DNA of 47,000 bases, taken from positions 1 to 47,000 of the forward strand of contig CAJPOL010000002.1 of the NCBI GenBank assembly GCA_905372265.1. The letters are read 5' to 3'. This DNA comes from an uncultured Treponema sp. GTDB lineage: Bacteria > Spirochaetota > Spirochaetia > Treponematales > Treponemataceae. A program made the position numbers and the translations under genes. Below the pieces are notes generated by a model. The model saw only the letters and a list, made by a program, of their open reading frames with translations, was not told the DNA's origin and did not search any database. Below are positions 7,845-16,394 of the stretch, piece after piece (within the stretch, counting starts at the first letter, position 1; each line of letters opens with the position of its first letter).

Positions 7845-9598
7845 ACCCGTCCTGAGGCGTTTCCTTTTGCAAGCAGCGTTACTTCATCAACGGAGACCGC
7901 ATTAAAATCCCCCTCTATCGAATGTTTGAGGCATGAGGCAGCGGTTGCAAAGTCGATCCGCTCCTGCGGAGCATATCCTTTGAGCATAGCGTATATCAGT
8001 CCCGCCCCAAAACTGTCTCCGCCGCCGACCCGATCAACGATGCGGACAGCGTATGTTCTACTGTAATAGGCTTTTTTCCCTTCGTACAATAGCGCAGACC
8101 AATTGTTGTCGCTTGCTGAAAGCGATTCCCGCAAGGTGATTGCAACGCTGCTAAAACCGAACCGCTCCGCGAGAGCGGCGGCAACTTCCTCATACCCCTC
8201 ACGGTTAAGCTGTCCGGAATGTACATCAGTATTATGTGAGACAATCCCGAACACATCGGCGGCATCCTCTTCATTAGCGATACACACATCGACAGAGCCG
8301 CACAGCTCCTGCATGACCTTTCGCGCCTGTTCTTTTGACCAGAGCTTTTTCCGATAGTTGAGATCGCATGAGATCGTAAGTCCCCGTTTTTTTGCCGCAG
8401 CACACGCGTCCCGGCATAGCTGCGCTGTTTTATCGCTCAGTGCAGGGGTAATGCCGGTAAAATGGAACCACGACGCACCGCTGAAAATCGTATCCCAGTC
8501 AAAGTCTGCCGCGTCCGCTTCTGAAAGGGACGACGGAAGCCGGTCATAGATAACCTTTGACGGACGCTGCGAGGCGCCTTTTTCCAGATAGTAGATGCCG
8601 ATCCGGCTGCCGCCGCGGACGATGTGTCCCGTATGCACACCAAAACGGCGCAACGCATTGACGGCATTCTGTCCGATTTCGTGCGCGGGGAGTTTTGTTA
8701 CAAAGGAAGTATCGATACCGTAATGTGCAAGGGAAACCGCGACGTTTGCTTCCGCTCCGCCGTAGGTTGCGCCGAATGTTTCCGTTTGTACGAAGCGGGT
8801 ATAGCCGGGCGGAGCAAGCCTGAGCATAATTTCCCCAAAGGTAATGACGCGCGGGTGTTCGGGGCAGACTACCGGCACGGCGGTTTTTACTGCTATACCG
8901 GCTCCTGTTCCCGATAGCGGCGCAATAGGCTGCTTTTGCTCCTGTACATGCACGGGGTATTCCGGTTGACTAAGCGCGGCGATTTTTTGTACAGCGGCGG
9001 CTGTTAATGCAGTAATCCGCTTAAAGTCATGCACTGCGACAAGATCTTTCGGGAGCATCCAGCTGCCGCCGCAGGCAAGCACGGCAGGATGTTTTAAATA
9101 AGAGCTGAGGTTTTGTTCGTTGATACCGCCGGTCGGAATAAAACGTACCGAACCGTACGGAGCAGAAAGCGCCTTAATCATCGAAAGACCGCCGAGCGCT
9201 TCTGCGGGAAAGAATTTAAGCACAGTTAAACCGTAGCCAAGCGCCGCCTCTATTTCTGTCGGAGAAGATACCCCGGGAATAACCGGCAGTTTCCGGTCGA
9301 GGCAAAACTGCACCACCGTCGGGTTAAAACCCGGACTGACAATAAACTGCGCTCCCGCTTCGGCGGCGCGCTCAGCTTGTTCGGCTGTCAACACCGTTCC
9401 GGCTCCGACCAGCATATCGGGAAAGGCCGTGCGCATAGTGCGGATTGCTTCGGCTGCAGCGGCTGTTCTAAAAGTTACCTCCGCACACGGAAGCCCGCCG
9501 TCTATCAGCGCCTGCGCCAGCGGATATGCATCCGCTGCATGATCCAGCACGGCAACCGGTATCAATTTTATTTTTTCCAAGCGTTCGATGATAGCCAT
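7835..9598 (-). CDS. Fused KDPG aldolase and 2-keto-3-deoxygluconate kinase
   Basis: One 587-residue protein joins two consecutive enzymes of hexuronate and gluconate breakdown. Residues 1 to about 205 are 2-keto-3-deoxy-6-phosphogluconate aldolase (Eda), with Glu40 in AEVTFR and the Schiff-base Lys128 in LKFFPAE. Residues 250-587 are a PfkB-family sugar kinase like KdgK, beginning at VITFGEIMLRL and carrying GGGDSFGAG with catalytic Asp528. The kinase would phosphorylate 2-keto-3-deoxygluconate at O6, and the aldolase would split the product into pyruvate and glyceraldehyde 3-phosphate. The domain order on the chain is the reverse of the reaction order. A GAGAGG ribosome binding site precedes the ATG. 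KDG kinase is the likeliest kinase assignment, but a related PfkB specificity is possible. Confidence 0.9.
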   Translation of the reverse strand: MAIIERLEKIKLIPVAVLDHAADAYPLAQALIDGGLPCAEVTFRTAAAAEAIRTMRTAFPDMLVGAGTVLTAEQAERAAEAGAQFIVSPGFNPTVVQFCLDRKLPVIPGVSSPTEIEAALGYGLTVLKFFPAEALGGLSMIKALSAPYGSVRFIPTGGINEQNLSSYLKHPAVLACGGSWMLPKDLVAVHDFKRITALTAAAVQKIAALSQPEYPVHVQEQKQPIAPLSGTGAGIAVKTAVPVVCPEHPRVITFGEIMLRLAPPGYTRFVQTETFGATYGGAEANVAVSLAHYGIDTSFVTKLPAHEIGQNAVNALRRFGVHTGHIVRGGSRIGIYYLEKGASQRPSKVIYDRLPSSLSEADAADFDWDTIFSGASWFHFTGITPALSDKTAQLCRDACAAAKKRGLTISCDLNYRKKLWSKEQARKVMQELCGSVDVCIANEEDAADVFGIVSHNTDVHSGQLNREGYEEVAAALAERFGFSSVAITLRESLSASDNNWSALLYEGKKAYYSRTYAVRIVDRVGGGDSFGAGLIYAMLKGYAPQERIDFATAASCLKHSIEGDFNAVSVDEVTLLAKGNASGRVQR

Positions 9599-9789
9599 AA
9601 AACCTCTCTTTTCCCCTGTAGGGAACCTGTATCCATCTCAAAAAGAGCAGCGTTATGGTTATTATCGGCGCGTAAGACGGTGATATTATCAATTTCCATG
9701 TAGAAGAAGACTTTTACATCCTCAAAGGCGAAGCCGATATTGCCGTCGGCAACGTCGTACACCATCTTACACAGTGAAAATCTTCCCAT
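9568..9789 (-). other. Possible small or relic coding sequence (73 codons)
   Basis: An open frame from an ATG at 9789 to a stop at 9568 gives a protein-like sequence, with acidic and aromatic residues in the pattern FAFEDVKVFFYMEIDN. It overlaps the first 31 nt of the Eda-KdgK gene in another frame and lies opposite the hisS promoter. It may be the remnant of a displaced gene or simply a chance open frame. No family is recognised. Confidence 0.25.
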
Positions 9790-9811
9790 TAGCGCAAAAA
9801 TACAGTACAAT
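9783..9811 (+). promoter_or_regulatory. Predicted hisS promoter adjoining the start codon
   Basis: TTCCCA (9783-9788), a 17-nt spacer and TACAAT (9806-9811), followed by only 6 nt before the ATG at 9818. A start point about 7 nt after the -10 would fall on the ATG itself. No ribosome binding site is visible, so a leaderless mRNA is predicted. Confidence 0.45.
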
Positions 9812-9817
9812 GCGGGA

Positions 9818-11173
9818 ATGATTGCATTGATACAACCCAAGATTCTGAAAGGGTTTCGAGACTTTTTGCCGCATGATGAACTGGAGCGCGCTTTATTGCT
9901 CGAAACCGTAACCGGTGTGTTCAGGAATGCGGGCTTTCTGCCTATTGATACCCCCGCCTTAGAATACTCGGAGATATTGCTGCGTAAAAGTAACGGAGAA
10001 ACCGAAAAACAAGTGTTCCGTTTCAACGATAACGGCGGCCGCGATGTTGCGCTCCGCTTTGATCTGACCGTGCCTTTTGCCCGTTTTGTTGCAGAGCATT
10101 ATAGTGAGTTATTTTTTCCCTTTAAAAGGTATCATATTGCCAAGGTCTGGCGGGGTGAAAAACCTCAGGCAGGGCGTTATCGTGAGTTCATGCAATGCGA
10201 TTTCGACACGGTCGGCGCCGATTGCGCTTATGCCGATTTTGAAATTCTGCACGTAATGTATAAAGCGCTCCGTTCGCTCGGCGTAGAGGCTTTCCGCATC
10301 CATCTGTCTCATCGCGGGATTTTTAACCGCTTTTTGGAAAAATTGCATGTGTATGACCGCAGTGAGGATATTCTGCGGATAGTCGATAAACTGGCAAAAA
10401 TCGGTAAAGAAGAAGTACTGCAGCAGCTTGCCGAAATAAGCGGCAGGGAGCAGGCTGAACTCATTATGCAATACAGCGCAGGCTATCCTTCTGACGGCGA
10501 TTTTGAAAAGACGCTTACTCATATTGAAAGTCTCGCAGGAGGGGCCGCCGCCGATACGGAGCGGCTGCGGGAGGTGTATCAACTGCTCTGCGACGCGGGT
10601 ATCGAACGCTCCTTTATCCTTGACCCGTCCATTACCCGAGGGCTCGATTATTATACCGGCATTGTGTACGAAACGTTTTTAACCGAATTGCCGCAACTCG
10701 GTTCCGTGTGTTCGGGCGGGCGGTACGATAATTTAACCGGTTTGTATATGAAAGAGCCGGTAAGCGGGGTCGGCGCCTCCATCGGGCTCGACCGTCTTCT
10801 GGCAGGGCTTGTACAGCTCGGTATACGGCGAATGTCCGCTCCTTTTATCGACGTGCTGATTTTTTACGGCAAAGCGGACAGTATTCGGAACGCCGGTAAG
10901 GCGGCGCTCTATCTTGAAACATTGAATATACGCGCCGAAGTTTTTCCCGAAGCAAAAAAAATACAGCAGCAGTACGCCTATGCGGAAAAAAAGCGCATCC
11001 CATGGGGACTGTTCCTTGAACCTGCGGACACTGAGGCGTGCCGCAATGCCGGTTGCGCAGAATGGCAGGTGCGCTTAAAGCATTTACCGACAAGAACGGA
11101 TTACGAGGTTCCGCTTAAAGACACGGCAGCCGTCATGCAGCAATTTGATGCCTCGCACACAAAGAAGGAGTGA
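9818..11173 (+). CDS. hisS: Histidyl-tRNA synthetase
   Basis: A class II aminoacyl-tRNA synthetase of 451 residues that charges tRNA-His in the cytoplasm. Motif 2 reads VWRGEKPQAGRYREF, followed by the histidine-specific GLDYYTG segment and the motif 3 region GASIGLDRLL. The motif 2 form (GEKPQAGRYREFMQCDFD) looks more like the archaeal/eukaryotic branch than the FRHERPQ form of E. coli. The start at 9818 is chosen because the homologous N-terminus (IQPKILKGFRDFLP) begins there; an upstream in-frame ATG at 9740 would add 26 unrelated residues and lies before the predicted promoter. The short C-terminal anticodon-binding domain is divergent. The cmk-rpsA fusion starts 5 nt downstream, so the two are probably cotranscribed. 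Confidence 0.95.
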   Translation: MIALIQPKILKGFRDFLPHDELERALLLETVTGVFRNAGFLPIDTPALEYSEILLRKSNGETEKQVFRFNDNGGRDVALRFDLTVPFARFVAEHYSELFFPFKRYHIAKVWRGEKPQAGRYREFMQCDFDTVGADCAYADFEILHVMYKALRSLGVEAFRIHLSHRGIFNRFLEKLHVYDRSEDILRIVDKLAKIGKEEVLQQLAEISGREQAELIMQYSAGYPSDGDFEKTLTHIESLAGGAAADTERLREVYQLLCDAGIERSFILDPSITRGLDYYTGIVYETFLTELPQLGSVCSGGRYDNLTGLYMKEPVSGVGASIGLDRLLAGLVQLGIRRMSAPFIDVLIFYGKADSIRNAGKAALYLETLNIRAEVFPEAKKIQQQYAYAEKKRIPWGLFLEPADTEACRNAGCAEWQVRLKHLPTRTDYEVPLKDTAAVMQQFDASHTKKE

Positions 11174-11177
11174 GGGT

Positions 11178-13583
11178 ATGATTATTGCGATTGACGGCCC
11201 CGCCGGTTCAGGAAAAAGTACCGTTGCAAAAAGACTGGCGCAAGAATTGGGCTTTGTTTTTATGAATACCGGAAGTTTTTACCGGGCGCTTGCGCTTGCC
11301 GTTCTCCGGTCATTAGGCGGGGATGCAAGCGGCGCAGGAGCTGCTGTCCCCGATCTAACGGAGGAGGAGCGGTGGACGGCCTTTGCTCAAGAAACCGGAT
11401 TAGACTATACCGGCGGTACAATATACCTGAACGGCGAATCGGTTGAAGCATATATCCGCAGCGATCCGGTCGAAAAGATTGTCGCATCGCTTTCGGCAAT
11501 TGTACCCATCAGGCATATCATTAATGAGAAAATCCGTGCTGCAGCGGCAAAGCTCAATATTGTGTGCGAAGGGCGGGACATGACAACGGTGGTTTTCCCT
11601 CATGCGGAGCATAAATTTTATCTCGATGCTTCGGTAGAGGCACGTACCCGCCGCCGCTTTGAACAAGGCACAAGCGCTCTATCGGAGGCGGAAATACGCC
11701 GGTCGATCGAAGAGCGGGACAATATTGACCGTTCAAAGAAAGAAGGCAGCCTAAAAATTGCAAAAGATGCTTTCTATTTAGACACATCAGACTTGACGAT
11801 AATGCAGGTTTGTGCGACAATAAAAAATAAAATACACGATAAAGGGTTATCTATGGAAAAGAAGGAAGTGGCAATGGATGCCGTTACAAACTCCGATCAG
11901 AGCATCCAAACACAATTACCGGAGGAGTATTTAAATTTTGAATCTCCTGAGGTCGGAAAATTAAAAGAAGGTCGCATCATTGCCGTAACCGATGATTCGG
12001 TTTTTATTGATGTCGGCGGTAAGTCGGAAGGCCGCGTTGATCGCGCTGAGTTTAGCAACGTTCCTCAAATCGGCGATGCGGTGCAAGTATTTATCGAAAA
12101 AACGGAAGCAACCGATGGTAAGCTCGTTATTTCTAAACAGAAAGCTGACCGTATCGTACTGCGGGACGTATTGCAAAATGCTTATCGGAATAAAACTCCG
12201 GTAACAGGTACTATCAAAAAGCTGGTAAATAAGAGCGGATATGATGTCGATCTCGGATCGAATATGATCGCGTTCTTACCGATCAGTCAGGCTGCGAGTC
12301 AGAAGGTCGATAAACCGGAAACGCTGTTGAATGAAGAAGCTTCATTTTATATTGAAAAAATCGTTTTTGACCGGAAAGGAAACAGAGACAATATTGTAGT
12401 TAATAGAAGAAAATACCTTGAAGATACCATTGAAAAAAAACGGGATGGCTTTTTCGAGAACACAAACATCGGCGATGTTATTAAAGGTACCGTAAAAAGT
12501 TTCACCAGCTTCGGAGCATTTATTGATCTCGGCGGTTTTGACGGTCTTTTGCATATCAATGATATGAGCTGGGGACATGTAACCCGTCCTAAGGATTTTG
12601 TAAAAAAAGGTCAAGAAATCGAATTAAAAGTTATTCGCCTTGACCCCGCCGAAAAGCGCATCAACCTTTCACTCAAGCATTTTACCCCCGATCCGTGGCT
12701 TGAGTTTGAAGATAAGTTTCAAGTAAACGATGTTGTGAAAGGTCATGTAACCAAAATTACCGATTTCGGTGCTTTCGTTGAATTATCCGAAGGGATCGAA
12801 GGTCTTGTTCATATCAGTGAATTCAGCTGGGTAAAAAAAATCAGCAAACCGGGCGACATGGTTAAGATCGGCGATGAAGTTGAATGCATGATACTCGGTT
12901 ACGATATTCAGGCCGGCAGGGTTTCACTTGGATTGAAACAGGTAACGGCAAACCCGTGGGATAATATCGATGAACGCTATCCGGTAGGAACCCGTTTAAC
13001 CCGCAAAGTGGTTAAGCTTACGAATGCCGGCGCCTTTATAGAGCTGGAAGAAGGTATCGACGGCTTTCTCCATGTGGATGATCTGTCGTGGACAAAACGC
13101 ATCCGTCATCCCAACAGCGAATTGGAAGTAGGACAAGAGCTCGAAGTAATTGTTATTGAATGCGATCCTGCTTCTCACCGTGTCAGACTGGGGGTTAAGC
13201 AATTGAGCGATGACCCGTGGAAAGTTTTTGCCGATACGTATCGCCCCGGATCGATAGTAGAGGGTGAAGTTACTTCAATAACCGATTTCGGCGTTTTTGT
13301 AAAAGTTCCGGGCGGTATTGAAGGCCTTATCTACAAACAAAATCTGGTTGAAAACCGTGATGACAATCCTGACGAAGCGCTGAAAAAGTTTGCCGTCGGC
13401 GATAAAGTGAAAGCAGTTGTGCTTGATGTCAATGTGCGGGAAAAGAAAACAGCCTTTTCCATCCGCGATTATAAAAAACGACTGCAGCAGGAAGAGTTAT
13501 CCCGCTATATGTCGACAAAGCAGGAAGATTCCGAAGGAGCATTTACGCTCGGCGATCTTATGAAAAATAAGGCAGCGGAATAA
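11178..13583 (+). CDS. cmk-rpsA: Cytidylate kinase fused to ribosomal protein S1
   Basis: An 801-residue fusion. Residues 1-225 are cytidylate kinase (CMP/dCMP to CDP/dCDP), with the P-loop GPAGSGKST at 7-15 and the EGRDMTTVVFP substrate segment. From 226 onwards come six S1 RNA-binding domains, the full set of ribosomal protein S1, which helps mRNAs dock on the 30S subunit. The same fusion is known in Treponema pallidum (TP0279). An internal in-frame ATG at 11853, with its own AAAGGG ribosome binding site, could also yield a free 576-residue S1. The start at 11178 follows an AAGGAG sequence overlapping the hisS end, and the P-loop begins right after it; an upstream ATG at 11145 lies inside hisS. 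Confidence 0.96.
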   Translation: MIIAIDGPAGSGKSTVAKRLAQELGFVFMNTGSFYRALALAVLRSLGGDASGAGAAVPDLTEEERWTAFAQETGLDYTGGTIYLNGESVEAYIRSDPVEKIVASLSAIVPIRHIINEKIRAAAAKLNIVCEGRDMTTVVFPHAEHKFYLDASVEARTRRRFEQGTSALSEAEIRRSIEERDNIDRSKKEGSLKIAKDAFYLDTSDLTIMQVCATIKNKIHDKGLSMEKKEVAMDAVTNSDQSIQTQLPEEYLNFESPEVGKLKEGRIIAVTDDSVFIDVGGKSEGRVDRAEFSNVPQIGDAVQVFIEKTEATDGKLVISKQKADRIVLRDVLQNAYRNKTPVTGTIKKLVNKSGYDVDLGSNMIAFLPISQAASQKVDKPETLLNEEASFYIEKIVFDRKGNRDNIVVNRRKYLEDTIEKKRDGFFENTNIGDVIKGTVKSFTSFGAFIDLGGFDGLLHINDMSWGHVTRPKDFVKKGQEIELKVIRLDPAEKRINLSLKHFTPDPWLEFEDKFQVNDVVKGHVTKITDFGAFVELSEGIEGLVHISEFSWVKKISKPGDMVKIGDEVECMILGYDIQAGRVSLGLKQVTANPWDNIDERYPVGTRLTRKVVKLTNAGAFIELEEGIDGFLHVDDLSWTKRIRHPNSELEVGQELEVIVIECDPASHRVRLGVKQLSDDPWKVFADTYRPGSIVEGEVTSITDFGVFVKVPGGIEGLIYKQNLVENRDDNPDEALKKFAVGDKVKAVVLDVNVREKKTAFSIRDYKKRLQQEELSRYMSTKQEDSEGAFTLGDLMKNKAAE
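11841..11855 (+). promoter_or_regulatory. Internal ribosome binding site and start codon for free S1
   Basis: AAAGGG (11841-11846) lies 6 nt before an in-frame ATG (11853-11855), exactly at the boundary between the kinase and the S1 part. Translation from here would give a normal-size stand-alone S1. Confidence 0.45.
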
Positions 13584-13641
13584 AGAAAGCGCCGGATATG
13601 GAGAATTAAGCCCTTATCATGTAGTGGCTTAATTTGAACGT

Positions 13642-13690
13642 GCGGGCTGCCTTACAGGCCAACGGCTACTGAGGCAGCCCGCTGCTTTCT
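13642..13690 (+). terminator. Terminator hairpin after cmk-rpsA
   Basis: A perfect 11-bp GC-rich stem, GCGGGCTGCCT (13642-13652) with AGGCAGCCCGC (13672-13682), followed by TGCTTTCTT. The T tract is interrupted, but the stem is strong and lies in the only gap between cmk-rpsA and the next gene. Confidence 0.6.
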
Positions 13691-13772
13691 TATGAGCGCA
13701 GCAGGGAAACGGTATATATATTGCCGGCCGGCTGCGCCCAAATATACCGCAAGAAATGAATGGGAGAACTAT

Positions 13773-14444
13773 ATGAATAGAGATGAAGAAAAACTCTCTT
13801 TTGCCGATGCATGTTCACAATTTTTAACTCATAACCGGAAACTCATTGTTGTTTTGTTTGTATTTATCTGTGTTGTAGGAATAGGGATTATCGCGGTATC
13901 TTCTTTTAAGGAGCATACGGCAAAAACAGCCTCGGAAGACATGGAAATGCTTATCACAAAATGGACTGATCTCCGTTCAGAAAATCCGGATGATATGACG
14001 GCGCAAGAAGATGCTCTCATTCCTGAACTGGAAAAGCAGGCACTTAAAAGCAGCGCTTCCTATGCAAGATTCCGCGGTTATACAACGGTAGGCGAAATCT
14101 ACTTTTTGCGGAAAGACTGGGAAAAAGCATTGGAGGCTTATCAAAAAGCCGCGGAGGCTTTGCCGAAAACCTATACGGCAGGCATTGCCTATTTTAACGC
14201 GGCCGTGTGTGCGGATGAACTCAAACACTATGAAAAAGCATTGGAACTGTATACGTTTTCTTCTGCTGTAAAAGACTTTGCGCTTAAACCGCGCGCATTG
14301 TTCAATATCGGCAGATTAGAGGAGATGTTGGATCACCGCGAGAAAGCCGTTGAAGCGTACACACAGTTAGCCGAAAGCTATCCCGATAATAATTGGGCAT
14401 TATACGGAAAATCACGGATTATTGCCTTATCAATCAATGAGTAA
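13773..14444 (+). CDS. Membrane-anchored tetratricopeptide repeat protein
   Basis: A 223-residue protein with one membrane segment near residues 22-41 and a periplasmic part made of TPR-like helices (patterns such as YQKAAEALPKTYTAGIAYFNAA). The layout recalls YfgM-type TPR proteins, which act as envelope chaperone adaptors, but that role is not shown here. The start at 13773 follows GGGAGA 7 nt upstream; an earlier ATG at 13692 would add 27 unlikely residues. The end overlaps the next gene by 8 nt, which suggests translational coupling. Confidence 0.8.
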   Translation: MNRDEEKLSFADACSQFLTHNRKLIVVLFVFICVVGIGIIAVSSFKEHTAKTASEDMEMLITKWTDLRSENPDDMTAQEDALIPELEKQALKSSASYARFRGYTTVGEIYFLRKDWEKALEAYQKAAEALPKTYTAGIAYFNAAVCADELKHYEKALELYTFSSAVKDFALKPRALFNIGRLEEMLDHREKAVEAYTQLAESYPDNNWALYGKSRIIALSINE

Positions 14445-15159
14445 ATATGAACGCAGACGGCTCGGCTCTGTCCGGCAGTCTTTTAAGCCGTTCGCATTCT
14501 GCATCTGTGCGTATGTGCTCCTCTATACCGCATGCGGTATAGAGGATATTGTTTATCTTAAAAAACCGGAGAAAACACACGATACCAGCTATTTGACCGA
14601 TCAAAGTCAGCGCTTTTGCCGATTTATAACCGCTGAATCATACAATGATAGCCATGCGGGCGACTATTTTCATGGCACGGAAATTTATTACCGGATTTAT
14701 GAGCGCGAAACAGACTGCCTCAGTGATAGGGCTGCGATTGCCCAGTACAATAAAAATAACCCTTTTAATTCCGCCCACTATTTGCAAGACAGCAAAAAAT
14801 ACCGGCGGCTTGAGCTTGATACGGTAGATTCCGGACAGCGTCCATTAATCGGAAAAGCAAGCGCCGATAGAATAATCCGGTTCAGATTGGAAGATTACGG
14901 AACAACGGATCCTGCCTTGCTCACCGTAAACGGTACGCCAATCGGAGTTCCCCGCAGGGAAGGTAAAAAAATATTTACAGCCGATCGTATCGCAGCAGCC
15001 GATAGTGATGTGCAGGCTGCGCCGTCCGGTTCCAGCGGTTCACATCAGTTTTGGTATGTTGACTTTTATGCAGCAAGCTACGGCTACGATAAAAGTTTTA
15101 AAACCGTTTATAGCGATGTGGAGCCGTTAGGGTATATAAAAATCAACCGGACGCCTTAA
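14437..15159 (+). CDS. Predicted lipoprotein of unknown function
   Basis: About 240 residues. A hydrophobic N-terminal stretch ends in LLYTAC, a spirochaete-type lipobox with the Cys near residue 33, so the mature protein should be lipid-anchored. The rest is polar with many Tyr and Arg residues and shows no motif I recognise. The start ATG overlaps the stop of the TPR gene (ATGAGTAA), so the two proteins are probably made together and may act together in the envelope. Confidence 0.7.
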   Translation: MSKYERRRLGSVRQSFKPFAFCICAYVLLYTACGIEDIVYLKKPEKTHDTSYLTDQSQRFCRFITAESYNDSHAGDYFHGTEIYYRIYERETDCLSDRAAIAQYNKNNPFNSAHYLQDSKKYRRLELDTVDSGQRPLIGKASADRIIRFRLEDYGTTDPALLTVNGTPIGVPRREGKKIFTADRIAAADSDVQAAPSGSSGSHQFWYVDFYAASYGYDKSFKTVYSDVEPLGYIKINRTP

Positions 15160-15198
15160 CCGCTTGTTCCTACCGCTTTCTTGTGGAAAGAGGCGCTT

Positions 15199-16362
15199 TT
15201 ACAGCGGCGCTGCATCAAGTTCGAGTAATGCTTCGATCAGGAATGCATTTAAGAAAAAAAGACCGCTTTCCGTAAGCATAACGCTATCGTAGGTAATACG
15301 GCACCGGCCTGACCGTTCCCACCGGCTGAGCGTTGCGCCGATCAATTCGCATATATCTTTACCGAAGCGCTTGTAAAAAGATGTGCGGCGTATGCCGTCT
15401 GTGAGTCTGAATCCCATGATCAGCGATTCTTCTAAAAATTCTTTTTTATTGATAGACTCGCATGTATATGCCGATAAACGGTCTTGCGCCGTATGCCATA
15501 CAGGAATATCCCGAATGCCTTCAAACCGTTCGGCGTCCATAAAGGCGCCCTGTTCCGTTTCATTGATAATTGTCCCGCACGCTGCCGGTCCGATCCCGAT
15601 GTACGGCTGAAGATTCCAGTAAAGCCGATTATGAATGCACTGATGCTTATTACGGTATGAAAAATTAGAGACTTCATATTGCACATACCCGTTTTTTTGC
15701 AGCAGCGAAAACCCATTCCGCAGCAGATCGGCGATAACGTCTTCCCGTTCAGGCGGCAGCGCTTGTCCGCTGCACAACCCGTATAGTGAAAGATGCTCAA
15801 TCCGGTAGCCGATCAGCCGCCGCACATCCTCATACAAGGACGTTTCAGTTTGTCCTTGCAGCCCGGCAATAATATCGCACGAGAGCTGCCCTGTCCAAAA
15901 GCGTTTTACGGTATCTAATGCGGCAGCGGTTGCCTTACCTGATCCGCGGCGGCCGTTTGCTGCAAGAACCGCATCATCAAAACTCTGGACACCAACCGAG
16001 AGCCGGTCTATGCCGCCTTCTCTACATGCGGACAGCCAGTCTTTCTGAATATCTTCGGGATTCGCCTCGATGGTGCATTCTTCGAACGCCTCCGTTTGGC
16101 TCTTCCGGATAGCTGATACCAGCCGGTACACATCGGCGGGGGACAGCAAGGAAGGAGTGCCGCCCCCGATATATACGGTTTTCCATGCTTCAATGCGATA
16201 GCGTTCTTTGAAAAAGCGGATATCATCCAGCAGCTTTTCGATGAACCGGCGGTTATCGCGGTAAGGTTGAAACAATGCTTGATTATCCAGCGAATAAAAA
16301 TCGCAGTAGCGGCATTTTTGCGTACAAAAGGGAATGTGAATATAAAGACCTGCGTTCCGCAT
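15199..16362 (-). CDS. hemW: Radical SAM heme chaperone HemW (HemN-like)
   Basis: A 387-residue radical SAM protein. The iron-sulfur motif CTQKCRYCDFY (about 13-23) is CxxxCxxC and lacks the fourth Cys of true oxygen-independent coproporphyrinogen oxidase HemN (CxxxCxxCxC), which fits HemW. HemW binds heme and passes it to target proteins. The following GGGTPSLL and SVGVQSFDD segments are typical, and the C-terminal HemN-type domain is present. Many such genes are annotated as coproporphyrinogen III oxidase, so that older label may appear. It lies 32 nt downstream of the signal peptidase-like gene. Confidence 0.88.
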   Translation of the reverse strand: MRNAGLYIHIPFCTQKCRYCDFYSLDNQALFQPYRDNRRFIEKLLDDIRFFKERYRIEAWKTVYIGGGTPSLLSPADVYRLVSAIRKSQTEAFEECTIEANPEDIQKDWLSACREGGIDRLSVGVQSFDDAVLAANGRRGSGKATAAALDTVKRFWTGQLSCDIIAGLQGQTETSLYEDVRRLIGYRIEHLSLYGLCSGQALPPEREDVIADLLRNGFSLLQKNGYVQYEVSNFSYRNKHQCIHNRLYWNLQPYIGIGPAACGTIINETEQGAFMDAERFEGIRDIPVWHTAQDRLSAYTCESINKKEFLEESLIMGFRLTDGIRRTSFYKRFGKDICELIGATLSRWERSGRCRITYDSVMLTESGLFFLNAFLIEALLELDAAPL

Positions 16363-16394
16363 CGGCTGCCGGAAAAGTATCTAATGTTAAAAAC

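Noticed and set aside
10109..10582. 157-codon minus-strand open frame
   Set aside because: Lies inside hisS in the antisense direction and resembles no protein; shadow frame.
15160..15198. Terminator between two convergent genes
   Set aside because: Only a 5-bp CTTTC/GAAAG stem without a T tract; too weak to call.
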